DNA of 64,000 nucleotides. It comes from Lunularia cruciata (taxonomy: Eukaryota; Streptophyta; Marchantiopsida; Lunulariales; Lunulariaceae). The notes beneath the pieces were generated by a model. That model was not told where the DNA came from, made no database searches, and was given only the letters and a program-made list of their open reading frames with translations. Both the position numbers and the translations under genes were made by a program. Numbering within the stretch: the stretch's first letter is position 1; each line of letters opens with the position of its first letter. The stretch is from the NCBI GenBank assembly GCA_948567375.1, contig OX419757.1, forward strand, positions 1-64,000, written 5' to 3'. Shown piece by piece: positions 9,722 through 20,500 of the stretch.

Positions 9722-12470
9722 AGGTTAACATCTAATGCCAAGTTTATAGGAATTTATAGTGAGTTCACAAAGATTCTGCAAATTGGATGAGCTTCAATGG
9801 AATTTTGTGGACCTAATCACAATATTGTAGGATTTTTCTCTATATCAATGGAAGTAAAGGATGTTGTTTTAGCTCCTTCAACCTAGATAGAAGGCAAGTC
9901 CAAGATTACAAGCTTCTCATATATCATGACTTGTGACCATATGATCAACTTTTGTTAGAGTGGTTATTTTTCATCTACTTCAAGGTATGCTCTAGATGCA
10001 ATTGATTGTTTGCTTACAAAAGTGGGGAAAGGTGGATTGTTTCAAAACTATGCTATGTTGTAGGGCGGTCTATTTTGTGTGATTTGGTGATTGCATTTTA
10101 CACCAATTTGTGGCATTCTCCTATAGCACATCACAACGCATTTGAAATGGTAGGATAAGGTTTGACTTCTAATATCAAGCAATTTTATGTTCTACAAAAG
10201 CAACGATTTATGATGCTTTGTCCCATTGGACACAATCTCATTTCCTCAAACCCATATATGCAATTTATTCTTCCTTGTATCAAGCGATCCACACAACATC
10301 CCAGTCTACTCTAATTTTCAAATCAACCTTGAAATGGCAGGAGAATCACTGTGTCCTCCCTTCGTAGAAGAAGACCTTAACCCTATTATTGTAAATCAAG
10401 AGTTTCTCCAAGTGTTTGACAACCTTACCGCAATTCAAAAGTGCGGGAGGTATCCACACTTAAAACTGGAAGTTGAGATTTTGGGACTCATGTCTCCGTA
10501 ACTAGTGTTGGTATTTACTTAGTATAGTTAATTAGCTAGGACCACACTAACAAAGATTTTGAAAAAGAATTCAGGAGGAAGAAATTACAGATTTTTATTT
10601 TATATAGAATATTTTTGTTATATTAAAATCAGACATTTCTAAATAATATGAGAACTATAATATTATTTTTAGAAGTGCAAAAAATTTAAATTATGTGCAA
10701 CTTCAGAATTTTTTTACAAGTTAGAAAACGTCGATCACTTCTTTTAATATGCTATAATTGATAATAAAATTCATATTTAAGTCAATATAGACACCTTTAT
10801 CAAAACTAATCAATCTATATTATCCTAAATTTTATTTTGTTACATACTCAAAATATTAAACATGTGTATATATCTTACTTTATAACAATTGGTGTTTTCT
10901 ACTAAAATTTAGTAATAAAGCTAATTAGAATATATTATAGATTTGGCTAATATCCACACTAATCAACAGAATCCGATGGTGACATGGCAGAGCATGCATG
11001 GATACCTCCTAGTTCACACCAGCCGTCTTGGTGTGAACGTCACTTGCATTATTAAAACATAGATAATATAACCTTTGAGTGTTCTCATTTCCGCATGCCC
11101 TGTTTCTTTGAAATGAATCCCAAAAAATCTCTAACTGTTGATAGGAGGAATTTACTCATGAATATTGAGCATCAATATCCTGATTAGTTTATGTTGTACC
11201 AAAATCATTGAAAGACATTTCTTAATTTGGTATTGATAAAATATTATTTGACATTACTTCTTCTTCACCTTTTATTTTCATCAGATATTAACCACATTGA
11301 TCGGTTAAAAGATTATGGGCAGGTGGTTAGAGAAAGCCACTTTTATATTTCCTTCGCTTTTTGTTTCTCCTTTACAAATCATCGTTATCATTATGGAAAG
11401 TACAAAACAAGAAAATAATTTAGCCATGTTTTTAAAGAGTGGGGGTGCAAATCCAGCAAGATATAGAAGAGGATACTGTTCAATTCAAGTCCAGATTGAG
11501 AAGAAATATTGATCCACATTGTTTAGCACTTCTTTTTACACCTTTGATAAGTTTTGCCAACTAAAATTCCAATGTAAACTATGAAAAGCTTCATAACTTG
11601 ATAATCTGTACTGCTCTAGATAGGGTGATGTATTTACTTTGAGTGTTTCATTGTAATAATTAGGTTGGACTTTTGCTTATCAGGATATGGAGCACATCCT
11701 TCTAGGGTTCTTCCAGAAGTTTATCACTCAATATCACTCAAATTTATTCTTACCTTAATGAATCCTAGAGTTCATACATCTTCATTATTGTATGTATATC
11801 TATGTATAACCTTGTTACTAGTATTGTTCTCTCGAATCAATTTAATATTTAATCCTCTAAAACTTCCCTTTGCTTTATATTTTCTGTAAAGACAAAACAG
11901 ATCTCTTGAATAATTAGTTACTTGTCCCGCTTATGAGAGAGCAGGTCCATGTGAAAAAATAACCTGAAAGTTTTTAATAATTTAACAATCAGAAATTTTA
12001 CAGAATATAATGATCAAATACTTTCTTACCAAGATTAATTTTTATTTGTCACATTCTTCATCCACAAAATTTTTAGAAAACTTGGGGATAATACAAATAC
12101 ATATAGCATGCAAATACGTGTTGCTTCCTCCACAATAGGAAAATTAGTGTATTTTCGTGTCGCTCAGGTCATTGTTCACAGGCTTTCTGTGGTCTTGGGC
12201 TGCGAGAAGTTTGGCTCGAGATGCAATTCGAGGATATTTTGGGAATGATAGATTATAATATTCACATATTATTATAGATTATTATATATAATTTTATTAT
12301 TATAAAAAATAATTATAATTCGAAAATATATTTTATAGATAAACAATCACTCTAAATAATGTTTCTCAATTATTCCAGAAATTTAATATATATGATATTT
12401 TTATATAATTTAATATATATATTTTATAAGATATTTTAGTAATGGTGAAGTCTCTTTTATAGGTAAATAA
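9722..12470. other. AT-rich region without a recognisable gene
   Basis: I see no reading frame with a known domain. Short open frames at 10226-10501 and 11665-11889 have no recognisable motif. The stretch 10540-12470 is strongly AT-rich with no clear repeats, promoters or RNA genes. Confidence 0.5.
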
Positions 12471-12771
12471 AACTATATGTTTGAACAAAACTCAGGAAGG
12501 TGTGTCCGTATCCTTCCTTCCCTGGCGGTTTACAGGGCAATAGGTGTTTCGGCAAAACGACTGATGCAATGCAGCACTGGTGGTCTCGGTCGATGTGCTT
12601 CATCGGGAGCAGAGCTGCTGTGGAGAGCGGAGAAGAAGTCTTGTTGAAGATGGAGAAATCGCAGGGAGGAAGACGATTGGGGTTTATTCTGACTCTGATG
12701 TGTGCTTAGATTCTCATAGATTGCGTTGCTGACACTGGATCACGCGAGGATGCATTTTTAGATTATTCGGG

Positions 12772-12808
12772 GATGTCGTCCAAACGGAGTGCGATCAAAA
12801 GTTTCACA
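12772..12808 (+). other. Possible first coding exon of an unidentified host gene
   Basis: An ATG opens a short frame (MSSKRSAIKSFT) that ends exactly at a good donor site, CACAG|GTGAGA. It lies in a local GC-richer patch (12480-12830) that contrasts with the AT-rich flanks and could be a 5' UTR plus exon. The upstream frame 12500-12709 could be a uORF. I could not find convincing downstream exons in 12810-14900, so this may be the remains of a gene or chance. Confidence 0.2.
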
Positions 12809-15220
12809 GGTGAGAATAGACTGCTCTATTTCCAGTTCCTTGCGTCATGGATTAATTAATTGATTGATTGGATCTTTTCAATTTTCGAAAATCTGCAGAG
12901 GATTTCCTCTAAGGTTTCGCTCAAATTCGAGAGGCCATGTTTAAAATTTTAGATTCGGGTCCCAAATGATGGTACTTACTTCCAATTTTGCATACATTTG
13001 GTTGCGGCTACTTTTCTCCGGGGTTTTCTTTCCTAGGGAACTGGCTGACCACAACTGTTCAAAATGAAATGACAAGTCTGTGTACCAATATTAGAAAAAC
13101 GCGAACCTGGCCAGGAGTTGAAGAGTCCAGAATGAGATTCACAGTTAGCATTAAATGAGTTTATACTAAATATATTTTTACCAAACGTATGAGCAGTTGG
13201 AAGCCAAGGGATCCCACTGGAAGAGCGCATGAATTCTAACAGTGCTGAAATCAGAATGCAATCCATGAAGTCGTTTGATCGGCCTTCTTTATTGGTGTCC
13301 ACAGATGCTCGCGAGTCACAGAAGGAATATTTAGTCTTCTCTACCAAATTCTGAGTATGCAGACCTGTTTTCCTGCTGCGCTCTCTTTCCGGTTTCTTTA
13401 GATGAAGGCGTATGATATGTAGGCTGTAAGCTAGCTTTCGGTGTTTCCATTCAATGATCATGACTCAATACAATTGTCGAATACGGGCCCTCGTTACGAC
13501 GTACTCCTTACTCGTAGTGAGCGTCTCTGTTTTCTATGATGGTCATGACCTGTCTCGCAACAGAGGTTGATTATCTTGGATTTGGCGCAGGATATTACAG
13601 TGAAACTTGTGGAGATATCGCTTCCAAATCTATCAACTACATGAAGGGTAGTCCTGGGAACGAGTCTATTTTCCTATCCTACCTGTATATCTGGGACTGC
13701 ATTAAAACCTTCTCGCAGAAAATTTGAAATCATAATCTTACCGACTATCATTGTCGGGACCAATATACGGAGCATGACTAGCGAATTTGAGAAAAGCTTT
13801 TTACTGTATCTTTTCACTCAAAGAGACTGCAAAACAACTAAAAAAGCGGGCATATAATTGAAGAGAACTGAGTAGAGACGAGCTGAGGACGTTGTTGTGT
13901 GCTGCTCTGATGCAGGAGTTGATGTGGTGATGTGCTTGAGCAGAGCCTAGTGAGTCAAGGGCTCATGGATGGATGCTCATTCTATCGTGCGGAGCCTGCT
14001 GGCCCCATATTGACGAGGGCCGTGACAACATCTGGCCGGGGTCTTGTGACATCCTAATACCCAGTGCTATTTTTTCCGTCATGAGTTGTTGAGTGAAATT
14101 GCTAGGAACTGTCCTCCGTGTCATAATGCACACTGTAAGTTTGTCAGGTTGAGATGCTCAACTTCTCTAGCTGTTGAACTTCTCCTTTAGCAACAGGTGA
14201 TCAGTTCTGAATAGAGTGTTTCATATCCAGGGCACCAGTGAGTTCTTCTTCAATACAGAAGCGCATTCTGAGTGGGACGGGAGCTTCTCTATGTGGGGAA
14301 GGGTAAGATCGTACCACCGCAAGTATGGATGACCCGTAGTTTTAGTTTTGTGTTATCTAAGAGTTTTAGTTGTGAAACTTGAATCAGCTGTGGACTCCAT
14401 AGCTGATTTTTCTCTCGAGTGATCATAGTTGACACGATCAACCTTAGAAGAAAACACACATTGATCTGAGTGACGTTATACTTACTGAGCTGGATCAGGT
14501 GGTGGGCTTCAAGAGCTGGCATATGCTGCGGAGAATTGTAACTCTTCCTTCAGGACAGGAGACCCATTCTAGTGGCACTGTTCTGCGAATGCTTCTTAAC
14601 CAAGTAGTAATTTATAAGGTCAGATTAGAGATTTCAGTGCCATCCTGAATTACACAATTATGGTGTCGATAACCTTCCTCCGTCACAACGAACATTGTCT
14701 CTGATGGCGAAGTTCGTCGGAATGGACATCCCTATGACACGTGCCAAAACCTTGTATGAAACCTTCGATTTTGAACTTAAACTGGTGTACAGCAGGTTTG
14801 TGTACTGTACAACAGTACAAATCAAGTGGCAGTTCTTAAATAGCAAGGAGCATACAATCTTAAAAATGATTTTCATTCGTCACCGGTTGAGACGGATCTG
14901 ATAAAGGTTCTCGTTAGTGTTGACTTCCATCTCCTCCCGGGCGGTGTTGATTTTTGATAATGTTGTCTCTTCCAAGTTCACAGGTGTATGATGAGACATC
15001 CATGAAATTTCGGGAGTCTTTTGTCGATTGCTACACATATTTATTTATTTCATTTATAATTAAAAAAATGTTAAATAAACATATAGATCTTAAAAAAGAG
15101 TATAGGAATAATTACATTAATAACTTGGTTTTGTGGGCATGTTGCACAGTTGTGTCCTGTCTGTCTACAAAGTTCCCGGGATGCCTTCGGGTGGAGGAAA
15201 GTATAGTGGAAGACATTTCT
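12809..15220. other. Region with no assignable gene
   Basis: Mixed-composition sequence. Small frames on both strands (13033-13461, 14289-14522, 14695-14901) show no domain. Short degenerate resemblances between 14220-14290 and 14540-14590 hint at old duplicated or transposon-derived sequence. Nothing can be named. Confidence 0.45.
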
Positions 15221-15900
15221 TGTGTTTGGTGACCCGTGACATTTGAAATCAAGCCAACTACAAGGCATGATAAACAGGTGTAGTCTTTGTCCAAAAACAG
15301 GACACAACCTTGTATAGTATAATAATAATAATAATACCTTGTATAATATACACAAAACCAAGCCAACTAATATCTAATATAATTATTACTATATTTTTGG
15401 AGGAAATTTATGTATATTTAACATTTTTCTATAATTATCCACTTCCAGTTTTTATTTTTGTGTTTGGATGTTTTGTGACTCGTGACATTTGAACTCAATC
15501 CAACTACAATGCATGATACACAAGTGTAGTTTTTGTCCACAAACAGGGCACAACCTTGGCATATATACACAAAACCAAGCCAACGAATATCTAATATAAT
15601 TATTACTATATTTTTGGAGGAAATTTATGTATATTTAACATTTTTCTATAATTATCCACTTCCAGTTTTTATTCTTGTCCTTGGATGTTTTGTGACTCGT
15701 GACATTTGAACTCAATCCAACTACAATGCATGATACACAAGTGTAGTCTTTGTCCACAAACAGGGCACAACCTTGGAATATATACACAAAATCAAGCCAA
15801 CGAATATCTAATATAATTATTACTATATTTTTGGAGGAAATTTATGTATCTATTTAACATTTTTCTGTAATTATCCATTTCCAGTTTTTATTATAATGTA
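15221..15900 (+). repeat. Three-unit tandem repeat of about 217-246 bp
   Basis: The motif GTGACATTTGAA recurs at 15236, 15482 and 15699. Each unit carries the same sequence of landmarks: CAACTACAA(G/T)GCATGATA, TTTGTCCA, CACAAAACCAAGCC, ATAATTATTACTATATTTTTGG and CATTTTTCT. The first unit is longer because of a (TAA)n expansion near 15320-15340. Units 2 and 3 are nearly identical, so duplication was recent. No coding function is evident. Confidence 0.9.
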
Positions 15901-16142
15901 TCCCTTTAATTTTATGTGTAAATATGCTCAATTCCTAATGTGTAATCCTGTACTGGGATCAACTGCTGTTCACTACTGTAAAAATATGTTGAAAGTAGAG
16001 ACAAACAAATTTTCAACTTCATAAGAGTTAAGGCAAAGTAGGTAACGTTAAAATCAAGTTGTTCGAGATCAACTAAGTCTCAACGTTAAACTCAAGTTGT
16101 TCCGGGTCTTCGCTTCTAATATTCATTTGGTGTGAGTTGCAA

Positions 16143-16145
<3 letters not shown>

Positions 16146-16173
<28 letters not shown>
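16146..16173. repeat. (AT)n microsatellite
   Basis: An uninterrupted alternating AT run of about 28 bp is followed by TTTGG. Confidence 0.95.
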
Positions 16174-16176
<3 letters not shown>

Positions 16177-16810
16177 GTTTAGTTTCCAATACTTAGGCCA
16201 AAGCACCATCCAAGATTTCTTCACATCCCCAACAAGTTGATGAATTCCAACTCTATTCATAGTCTGATTGTTACATGCATATGGCGCGCACCTCACACAC
16301 AATTAACATTCCCTTTGCTGCGAACACATTCAGCATACTATTCATCTCGATAGGCGTACATGCGCAGCCATCAGATTTCAAAATAGCATGCTTTACTGAC
16401 GATACTAAAGGTAACAGTCGCCCTATTATGCCAAAATTATGTTATTCCGAGGAGACTCAACTGCAGGTCACCATGCACAACCTCGTAGGGTACCCCGCAT
16501 TTCCTCTTTTAATTAATATGTACGTCAGGTTATGAATTATACAGTATTGCAATGATCAATCTCCGTCTATAGGGTTTAACAACCATAAACATGTTAATGA
16601 TTTTCCTAGTGAGTCTCTTGAGCGCTATATTTCATAAAAGGCTGCTTAGTGTTGGAGCTTATTAATCAACTCAAATTTTCTTTCAAGGCTATTTTGATTT
16701 CTATTTTATTCTCTATCGATCCCAGGAACGACGATTGATAACGTTATAGTGTAGGGGAATGATTATGCAAGTTTACGATCCATTCAGGAAACACGTTCAA
16801 GTCTCGTTAA

Positions 16811-17542
16811 CTATATAGCTGTCACACAAACAATCGTAGGACAGTTGGAAAGAGCATCAAATTCCTTAGCTGAAGATCGCAGGATCAAATCCTGAATTGT
16901 GCACAATGAATTTTGTAAACCAACAGTAAATTCTTCGTAAAACGATTTGGCAATATGCTGGAAAGGGCAAGGGCCTACTAGCCGAGAAGTCCCCCGGATG
17001 CTTCTGGCGATGACTGCAGTTTCTCGCAGTGCTATAAGTCTAGCTAAGTTTCGAAGAAGTCCCCCGAATGATTCCTGCAGTGACTGAAGTTTCTCGCACC
17101 CAGACAAGTCTAGCGTTTCCAAGAAGTCCCCCGAATGATTCCGGCGATGACTGCAGTTTCTCGCAATGCTATAAGTCTAGCTAAGTTTCCAAGAAGTCCC
17201 CAGAATGATTCCTGCAGTTTCTCGCACTGATCTAAGTCTAGCCGTTCCAAGTTTCTCGCAATGGTATAAGTCTAGCTAAGTTTCCAAGAAGTCCCCAGAA
17301 TGATTCCTGCAGTTTCTCGCACTGATCTAAGTCAAGTTTCTCGCAATGCTATAAGTCTAGCTAAGTTTCCAAGAAGTCCCCAGAATGATTCCTGCAGTTT
17401 CTCGCACTGATCTAAGTCTAGCCGTTTCAAGTTGGCTAAATTTCCAAAACTGCTGGGAAGGGCCTGCAGCTCTGAACACCCTCTCATCTCCAATTCCTTC
17501 AGGCCAAGAAGTCCCCCGAATGATTCCGGCGATGACTGCAGT
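16811..17542 (-). pseudogene. Decayed LRR repeats downstream of the HNL stop codon
   Basis: Sequence directly 3' of the HNL stop continues as degenerate LRR-coding DNA. It contains the landmarks LDLSGCEKLQSLQESFGGLL and ALRETAVIA on the reverse strand. At 17120-17430 a short unit of roughly 100 bp or less is repeated several times, giving collapsed repeats that lack the second LRR of the normal 48-residue block. It may be a transcribed 3' UTR, or the old end of a longer LRR array lost through a frameshift or stop at 17543. No intact frame remains. Confidence 0.6.
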
Positions 17543-20500
17543 TTATTCTCGCAGTGCTGTCCGTCTAGCTAAGTTTCCAAGAAGTCCCCTGAATGATTCC
17601 TGCGGTGACTGAAGTTTCTCGCACTGATCTAAGTCTAGCCATTCCAAGTTGGCTAAGTTTCCAAAACTGCTGGGAAGGGCCTGCAGCTCTGAACACCCTC
17701 TCATCTCCAATTCCTTCAGGCCAAGAAGTCCTCCAAATGAATCCGGCAATGACTGCAGTGTATTGCACTCAGATAAGCGTAGCCGTCCCAAGTTGGTTAA
17801 GTTTCCAAAACTGCTGGGAAGGGCCTGCAGCTCTGAACACCCTCTCATCCCCAATAGCTTCAGGCCAAGAAGTCCTCCAAATGAATCCGGCAATGACTGC
17901 AGTGTATTGCACTCAGATAAGTCTAGCCATCCCAAGTTGGTTAAGTTTCCAAAACTGCTGGGAAGGGCCTGCAGTTTACGGCACCGATCCAAGTCTAGCC
18001 GTCCCAAGTTGGTTAAGTTTCCAAAACTGCTGGGAAGGGCCTGCAGCTCTGAACACCTACTCATCTCCAATTCCTTCAGGCCAAGAAGTCCCCCGAATGA
18101 TTCCGGCAATGACTGCAGTTTATGGCATTGATCCAAGTCTAGCCGTCCCAAGTTGGTTAAGTTTCCAAAACTGCTGGGAAGGGCCTGCAGCTCTGAACAC
18201 CCACTCATCTCCAATTCCTTCAGGCCAAGAAGTCCCCCGAATGATTCCGGCAATGACTGCAGTTTATGGCATTGATCCAAGTCTAGCCGTCCCAAGTTGG
18301 TTAAGTTTCCAAAACTGCTGGGAAGGGCCTGCAGCTCTGAACACCCACTCATCTCCAATTCCTTCAGGCCAAGAAGTCCCCCGAATGATTCCGGCAAGGA
18401 CTGCAGTTTACGGCACAGAAGCAAGTCTAGCTGTTCCAAGTTGGTTAAGTTTCCAAAACTGCTGGGAAGGGCCTGCAGCTCTGAACACGATCCAATCGTC
18501 AATCCCTTCAGGCCAAGAAGTCCCCCGAATGATTCCGGCAATGACTGCAGTGTATTGCACCCAGATAAGTGTAGCCGTCCCAAGTTGGTTAAGTTTCCAA
18601 AACTGCTGGGAAGGGCCTGCAGCTCTGAACACGATGACATCCTCAATCCCTTCAGGCCAAGAAGTCCCCCGAATGATCCCGGCAATGACTGCAGTTTAGG
18701 GCATTGATACAAGTCTAGCCGTTCCAAGTTGGTTAAGTTTCCAAAACTGCTGGGAAGGGCCTGCAGCTCTGAACACCTACTCATCTCCAATTCCTTCAGG
18801 CCAAGAAGTCCCCCGAATGATCCCGGCAATGACTGCAGTGTAGGGCACTGAGACAAGTATAGCCGTTCCAAGCTGGCTAAGTTCCACCCATGAATTGACT
18901 GGTTAGGCACATCGTAAAACAGCAGGTGAACAAGTTGCCCACAGGACTCCGGCAGTAAGTCTGGAGTAGCAATAGACCGATCCAGTTGCCGCAAGTTGAC
19001 AAAATCTCCTTCATCCGAGACGTTTGTCGAAGATTCCTCCGGTAGAGGAATTGTATTATTATCATAATTTTGTAATCCCCGAGAACTTGTACGCGCAGGA
19101 TTTGATTGCCTCAATCTGGGCACATGAGAGCACGTTACGTGCAAAACAGCCAACTCTTTCAAGGTCGAATGCACAAAAATGGTCTGCGCAGAAACCCATC
19201 TGAGCATGGTAGTTTTGGGTGGCAACTGAAGATGCCGCTCTGCACACCTTTTGCACGGCTGGTGGAGACACTGATATCGGAACACCAAGTAGCGAAGTCC
19301 TTCAAGTCGTGACATAATGCTCGATGCTACTCGCATTTTACAAGGTCTTTCTTCGTCACAGCAATTTTCATCATACTCCATATATTCATTTTCCAGTACT
19401 ACTTGGTGGAAAATCACTTTCTCCAGCCCTTGAGCTCCCTTCAAAAATGAAATAGAAAACTAAAATTATCATAACTGAAATGTAAAACTAAAATTGTCAT
19501 AGTTCAAGCGCATCCGTCCATCGTGCTGTGTATAAAGTAAGTCCAGGTCTTCATGGTAAATATCAAGCACTTATACAAGACGGACCCTATTTTAGCACCA
19601 CCGCCTCAAAGTTTCTCCTTGTTGGAGGAGAATGGATGTATGACTCCCAAAATTACAACCAGTACAATGGCTACAAGTTCCCGATGATGTTCACCTCAAC
19701 AACTGTCTCTCGGACTCCCTTCCAGTTTACATTTACAAATGAATTCAGATTTAGGAAACATAACTGGCAAATATATCTCATTGAGTTGGGAAAAATGAAT
19801 TGCTGAAGGAAAAGGAAGAGTTCGTAAAGAAAACAGGAAATACCTTGTAGTTACCATCCAGTGGATTGAGCTTAATAATTCTACCTTTCTCCAGTGCAAT
19901 TCTGATGCCCAAAGTTCGAAGATGCTCGTGCATTCGAGGCTCAAACTCACCCTCCGAGTTATCCATCTTTCCACTGTATACAAGAGATCTGTTTATCAGG
20001 ACTTGCCACTTGTAGTATGCAGAGCCGTACATGGATGACCACGCCGTCATCACATCTTCAGAGCTAAACCAACGGTCCGAGGACGAATCGTGACGCATGC
20101 CAAAACATTTAAAGTCACCGGGCCTTGTGAATATGGTCGCCGTATCAAGAAACATTTCCAACTCCCCTGTTCCAAGACTGTCGATACTCACCCTTAGCTT
20201 ATCCCACACATTCTGCTCCAGATCACTCAAACGGCTTCTTAAATCTACTGCTTGTAGAGCCTTGGAAATATCTTCCCATATCCGTTTGTCTGTTTCCCCT
20301 CTCACTAATCTTCCTATCACCTCTAGGGTCAGGGGCAATCCATCACATCTTCCCACAATTTCTGCTACTATCTCCTTCAAATCATTTAGGGGTTCATTCT
20401 TGCCTGGAAACGCATGTGTAATGAACAACTGTCTTGCATGTTCACTCCCCAAAACTGGTACTCGACAGATATATATCTGGTCGCCGAATAGCTTAAAAAG

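Noticed and set aside
17593-18699. Long plus-strand open frame (368 codons) with repeats
   Set aside because: It is the antisense shadow of the HNL LRR exon; its repeats are simply the reverse complement of the 144-bp LRR blocks.
17560-18870. Regularly spaced repeats that superficially resemble an array such as CRISPR
   Set aside because: The units are contiguous 144-bp coding blocks with no unique spacers, in a plant nuclear gene.
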